From: Bifidobacterium breve
Lineage (GTDB): Bacteria > Actinomycetota > Actinomycetes > UBA12327
Direction: 5' to 3'
NCBI GenBank assembly: GCA_943332445.1
Contig: CALQPL010000052.1
Span: 1-7,113, forward strand
Length of the DNA stretch: 7,113 nucleotides
This document shows positions 5,523 to 7,113 of the stretch, in pieces. Positions within the stretch are counted from its first letter, which is position 1. Every line of letters starts with the position of its first letter. Both the position numbers and the translations under genes were made by a program. Under the pieces are notes generated by a model. That model searched no databases and had not been told where the DNA came from. It saw nothing but the letters and a program-made list of their open reading frames with translations.

Positions 5523-6206
5523 TCACAGGTCGAACTTGTAGCCCAAGCCTCGAACGGTCACGATGTATTGCGGCATCGAGGGGTCTTCTTCAATCTTGGC
5601 CCGCAAGCGCTTGACGTGGACATCCAATGTCTTGGTGTCACCTACGTAATCGCTGCCCCACACCCGGTCAATCAATTGCCCACGTGTCAGAACGCGACCT
5701 GCATTTCGCATCAAAATCTCTAGCAGGTCAAATTCTTTCAAGGGCAGGCGCACGCTCTTGGTATTGACCGTGACCACATGGCGCTCAATGTCCATGCGCA
5801 CTGGGCCAATTTCCAACACACCTTCAGTTTCGGTTTCGGCTTCACCACCACCGCGACGCAGCACAGCTTTAACGCGTGCCAATAGTTCGCGACTGGAATA
5901 GGGCTTGGTCACGTAATCGTCAGCACCAATTTCTAGCCCGACAACCTTGTCGACTTCAGTGTCCTTGGCCGTCAACATGATGATCGGCACCGATGACTTT
6001 GCCCGAATGGCTCGGCACACTTCAGTTCCAGACAATCCAGGCAACATCAAGTCCAACAACACCAAATCAGCGCCATTGCGCTCAAATTCTTCTAGGCCGT
6101 CGGGTCCGGTTTCAGCCACTGCGACTTCGTAGCCTTCGCGACGCAGCATGTACGACAGGGCTTCGCTAAACGATTCCTCGTCTTCGACTACCAGCACCCG
6201 GGTCAT
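5523..6206 (-). CDS. regX3: RegX3/PhoP-type response regulator, OmpR family
   Basis: This is a DNA-binding response regulator for phosphate limitation, paired with the adjacent kinase. At 227 residues it has normal length. The receiver domain (1-118) has acidic pocket residues Glu8 and Asp9, phospho-acceptor Asp52 in LLDLMLPG, Thr79, Tyr98 and Lys101 (VTKPYS). A Gly/Glu linker (119-128) leads to a winged-helix domain (about 130-227). The recognition region includes TRGQLIDRVWG, GDTKTLDVHVKRLRAKI and the closing wing VTVRGLGYKFDL. Similarity to mycobacterial RegX3 runs through the whole length, including VRMDIERHVV and LPLKEFDLLE. In Streptomyces the equivalent protein is called PhoP. The ATG at 6206 overlaps the senX3 stop by 4 bases (ATGA), so the two are co-translated. 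It converges on the lipoprotein gene. Confidence 0.93.
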   Translation of the reverse strand: MTRVLVVEDEESFSEALSYMLRREGYEVAVAETGPDGLEEFERNGADLVLLDLMLPGLSGTEVCRAIRAKSSVPIIMLTAKDTEVDKVVGLEIGADDYVTKPYSSRELLARVKAVLRRGGGEAETETEGVLEIGPVRMDIERHVVTVNTKSVRLPLKEFDLLEILMRNAGRVLTRGQLIDRVWGSDYVGDTKTLDVHVKRLRAKIEEDPSMPQYIVTVRGLGYKFDL

Positions 6207-7113
6207 GACACCAACCTAATGGAGCCCCGCGGCTTGTCTGGATCAGTCGGATCATCCTCACTTGATTTCGCATCACTGGCGTGACGAACTGGGGGCGCAG
6301 CGGTCGCCAAGTCAGCAGCATCGGCTGTGCGCGGCAGCTTCATCGTGAATGTTGAACCCTCGTTCGGGATACTCCACACCGAAATCTCGCCACCGTGGTT
6401 GGCCACCACGTGCTTGACGATGGACAGGCCCAACCCAGTACCGCCGGTCATGCGCGAGCGGGCCGGATCGACGCGATAGAAACGCTCAAAAATACGGTCA
6501 AGGTCGGCTTCTGGAATTCCAATGCCTTGGTCGGTCACACCGATTTCGACTTGATTCTCATCCGCTCGGGTGGTGATTGCTACGCGCGTTCCCTCTGGGC
6601 TGTATTCCAAAGCGTTGGCGACCAAATTGCTCAAAGCCGTGATGAGTTGGCCCCGATCGCCATAGGCGGTCAATCCTTCGGTTCCCGCCATGCTGACTTG
6701 AATATTGCGAGCGCCAGCGACTGTGCGCGTGGCATCAATAGCGTCGTGGATGACGCCGTCAACCGATACTTCGTCCGGCTCGCGCAAGGGACCGGAATCC
6801 TGCACCTTGGTTAGGTCAAGCAGCTCAGAAATCAAATTACTCAAGCGATTGGCTTCGTGATTCATTCGCAGCGCAAATCGACGAATCGCCTCTGGATCCT
6901 CGGCGGCTTCGGCAACGGCCTCGGCAAGCAGTGACAAGGCGCCCGTTGGGGTCTTCAACTCGTGGCTCACATTGGCTACAAAGTCGCGGCGGACAGTGTC
7001 TAAGCGTCGAGCTTCAGTCACATCGACTGCGAGAAGCAAAATGAAGCCGCGACTGAGCGGTGAAATGTGCACCTCAACCGTGCGCAATCCTTTTTCATCG
7101 CGAACGGCTGGAT
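6203..7113 (-). CDS. senX3: SenX3/PhoR-type sensor histidine kinase, N-terminus beyond window
   Basis: This is the membrane sensor kinase that phosphorylates the adjacent regulator, probably in response to phosphate supply. Only the C-terminal 302 codons are here; the frame stays open to the right edge (7113), so the membrane segments and most of the PAS sensor are missing. Visible in order are the end of a PAS-like domain (ISPLSRGFILLLAVDVTEARR) and the HisKA box FVANVSHELKTP, with the phospho-accepting His at 6962-6964. The ATPase domain follows, with N box NLVANALEYSP (6596-6628), G1 DQGIGIPE (6509-6532), F box FERFYR (6473-6490) and G2 GGTGLGLSIVKH (6410-6445). All catalytic motifs are intact. 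After the kinase fold comes a tail of about 40 residues rich in Ala, Asp, Pro and Ser, probably disordered. A TTG at 7087 should not be taken as the start, because coding continues upstream. Confidence 0.92.
   Translation of the reverse strand, partial: PAVRDEKGLRTVEVHISPLSRGFILLLAVDVTEARRLDTVRRDFVANVSHELKTPTGALSLLAEAVAEAAEDPEAIRRFALRMNHEANRLSNLISELLDLTKVQDSGPLREPDEVSVDGVIHDAIDATRTVAGARNIQVSMAGTEGLTAYGDRGQLITALSNLVANALEYSPEGTRVAITTRADENQVEIGVTDQGIGIPEADLDRIFERFYRVDPARSRMTGGTGLGLSIVKHVVANHGGEISVWSIPNEGSTFTMKLPRTADAADLATAAPPVRHASDAKSSEDDPTDPDKPRGSIRLVS

Noticed and set aside
6395..6814. Plus-strand open frame of 139 codons opposite senX3
   Set aside because: It is antisense to the conserved catalytic core of the kinase and shows no family pattern or ribosome binding site.

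Overview
The window comes from an actinobacterial chromosome (Actinomycetota) of moderate GC. The evidence is gene content and order: an rlmB-cysS-ispF-ispD-carD block on the minus strand, a lipoprotein divergent from carD, and a SenX3/RegX3-type phosphate two-component system. This is conserved actinobacterial core neighbourhood. The carD/lipoprotein pair resembles carD/lpqE of Mycobacterium, and a PhoR/PhoP-type pair next to carD resembles Streptomyces. I see no insertion sequence, phage gene, CRISPR array or other sign of recent transfer.

Layout, left to right. Bases 1-33 are the 5' part of a minus-strand tRNA cut off just before its anticodon. A leader with two nested inverted repeats (110-183) precedes a plus-strand gene of uncertain function (190-681), possibly a hemerythrin-like helical protein. 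A long hairpin at 716-757 sits between this gene and the convergent rlmB and probably ends transcription from both sides. From 761 to 4847 five minus-strand genes form a tight operon transcribed carD > ispD > ispF > cysS > rlmB, with overlaps or gaps of at most 26 bases. The 188-base gap between carD and the divergent lipoprotein gene (5036-5521) holds the likely carD promoter. The lipoprotein gene ends one base from the stop codon of regX3 (5523-6206, minus), which overlaps senX3 by 4 bases; senX3 runs off the right edge.

Functionally, CarD is an RNA polymerase-binding factor that stabilises open complexes, mostly at rRNA and other housekeeping promoters. Its operon carries two consecutive-pathway enzymes of the MEP isoprenoid route (IspD, IspF), cysteinyl-tRNA synthetase and a 23S rRNA 2'-O-methyltransferase, so the unit joins transcription, translation and isoprenoid supply. 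SenX3/RegX3 would sense phosphate limitation; a phoU gene just beyond the right edge is a reasonable prediction. Nothing here is a clearly new system. The most interesting loose ends are the structured leader and unassigned protein at the left, the lipoprotein with no copper ligands, and the inverted repeat inside the putative carD promoter.
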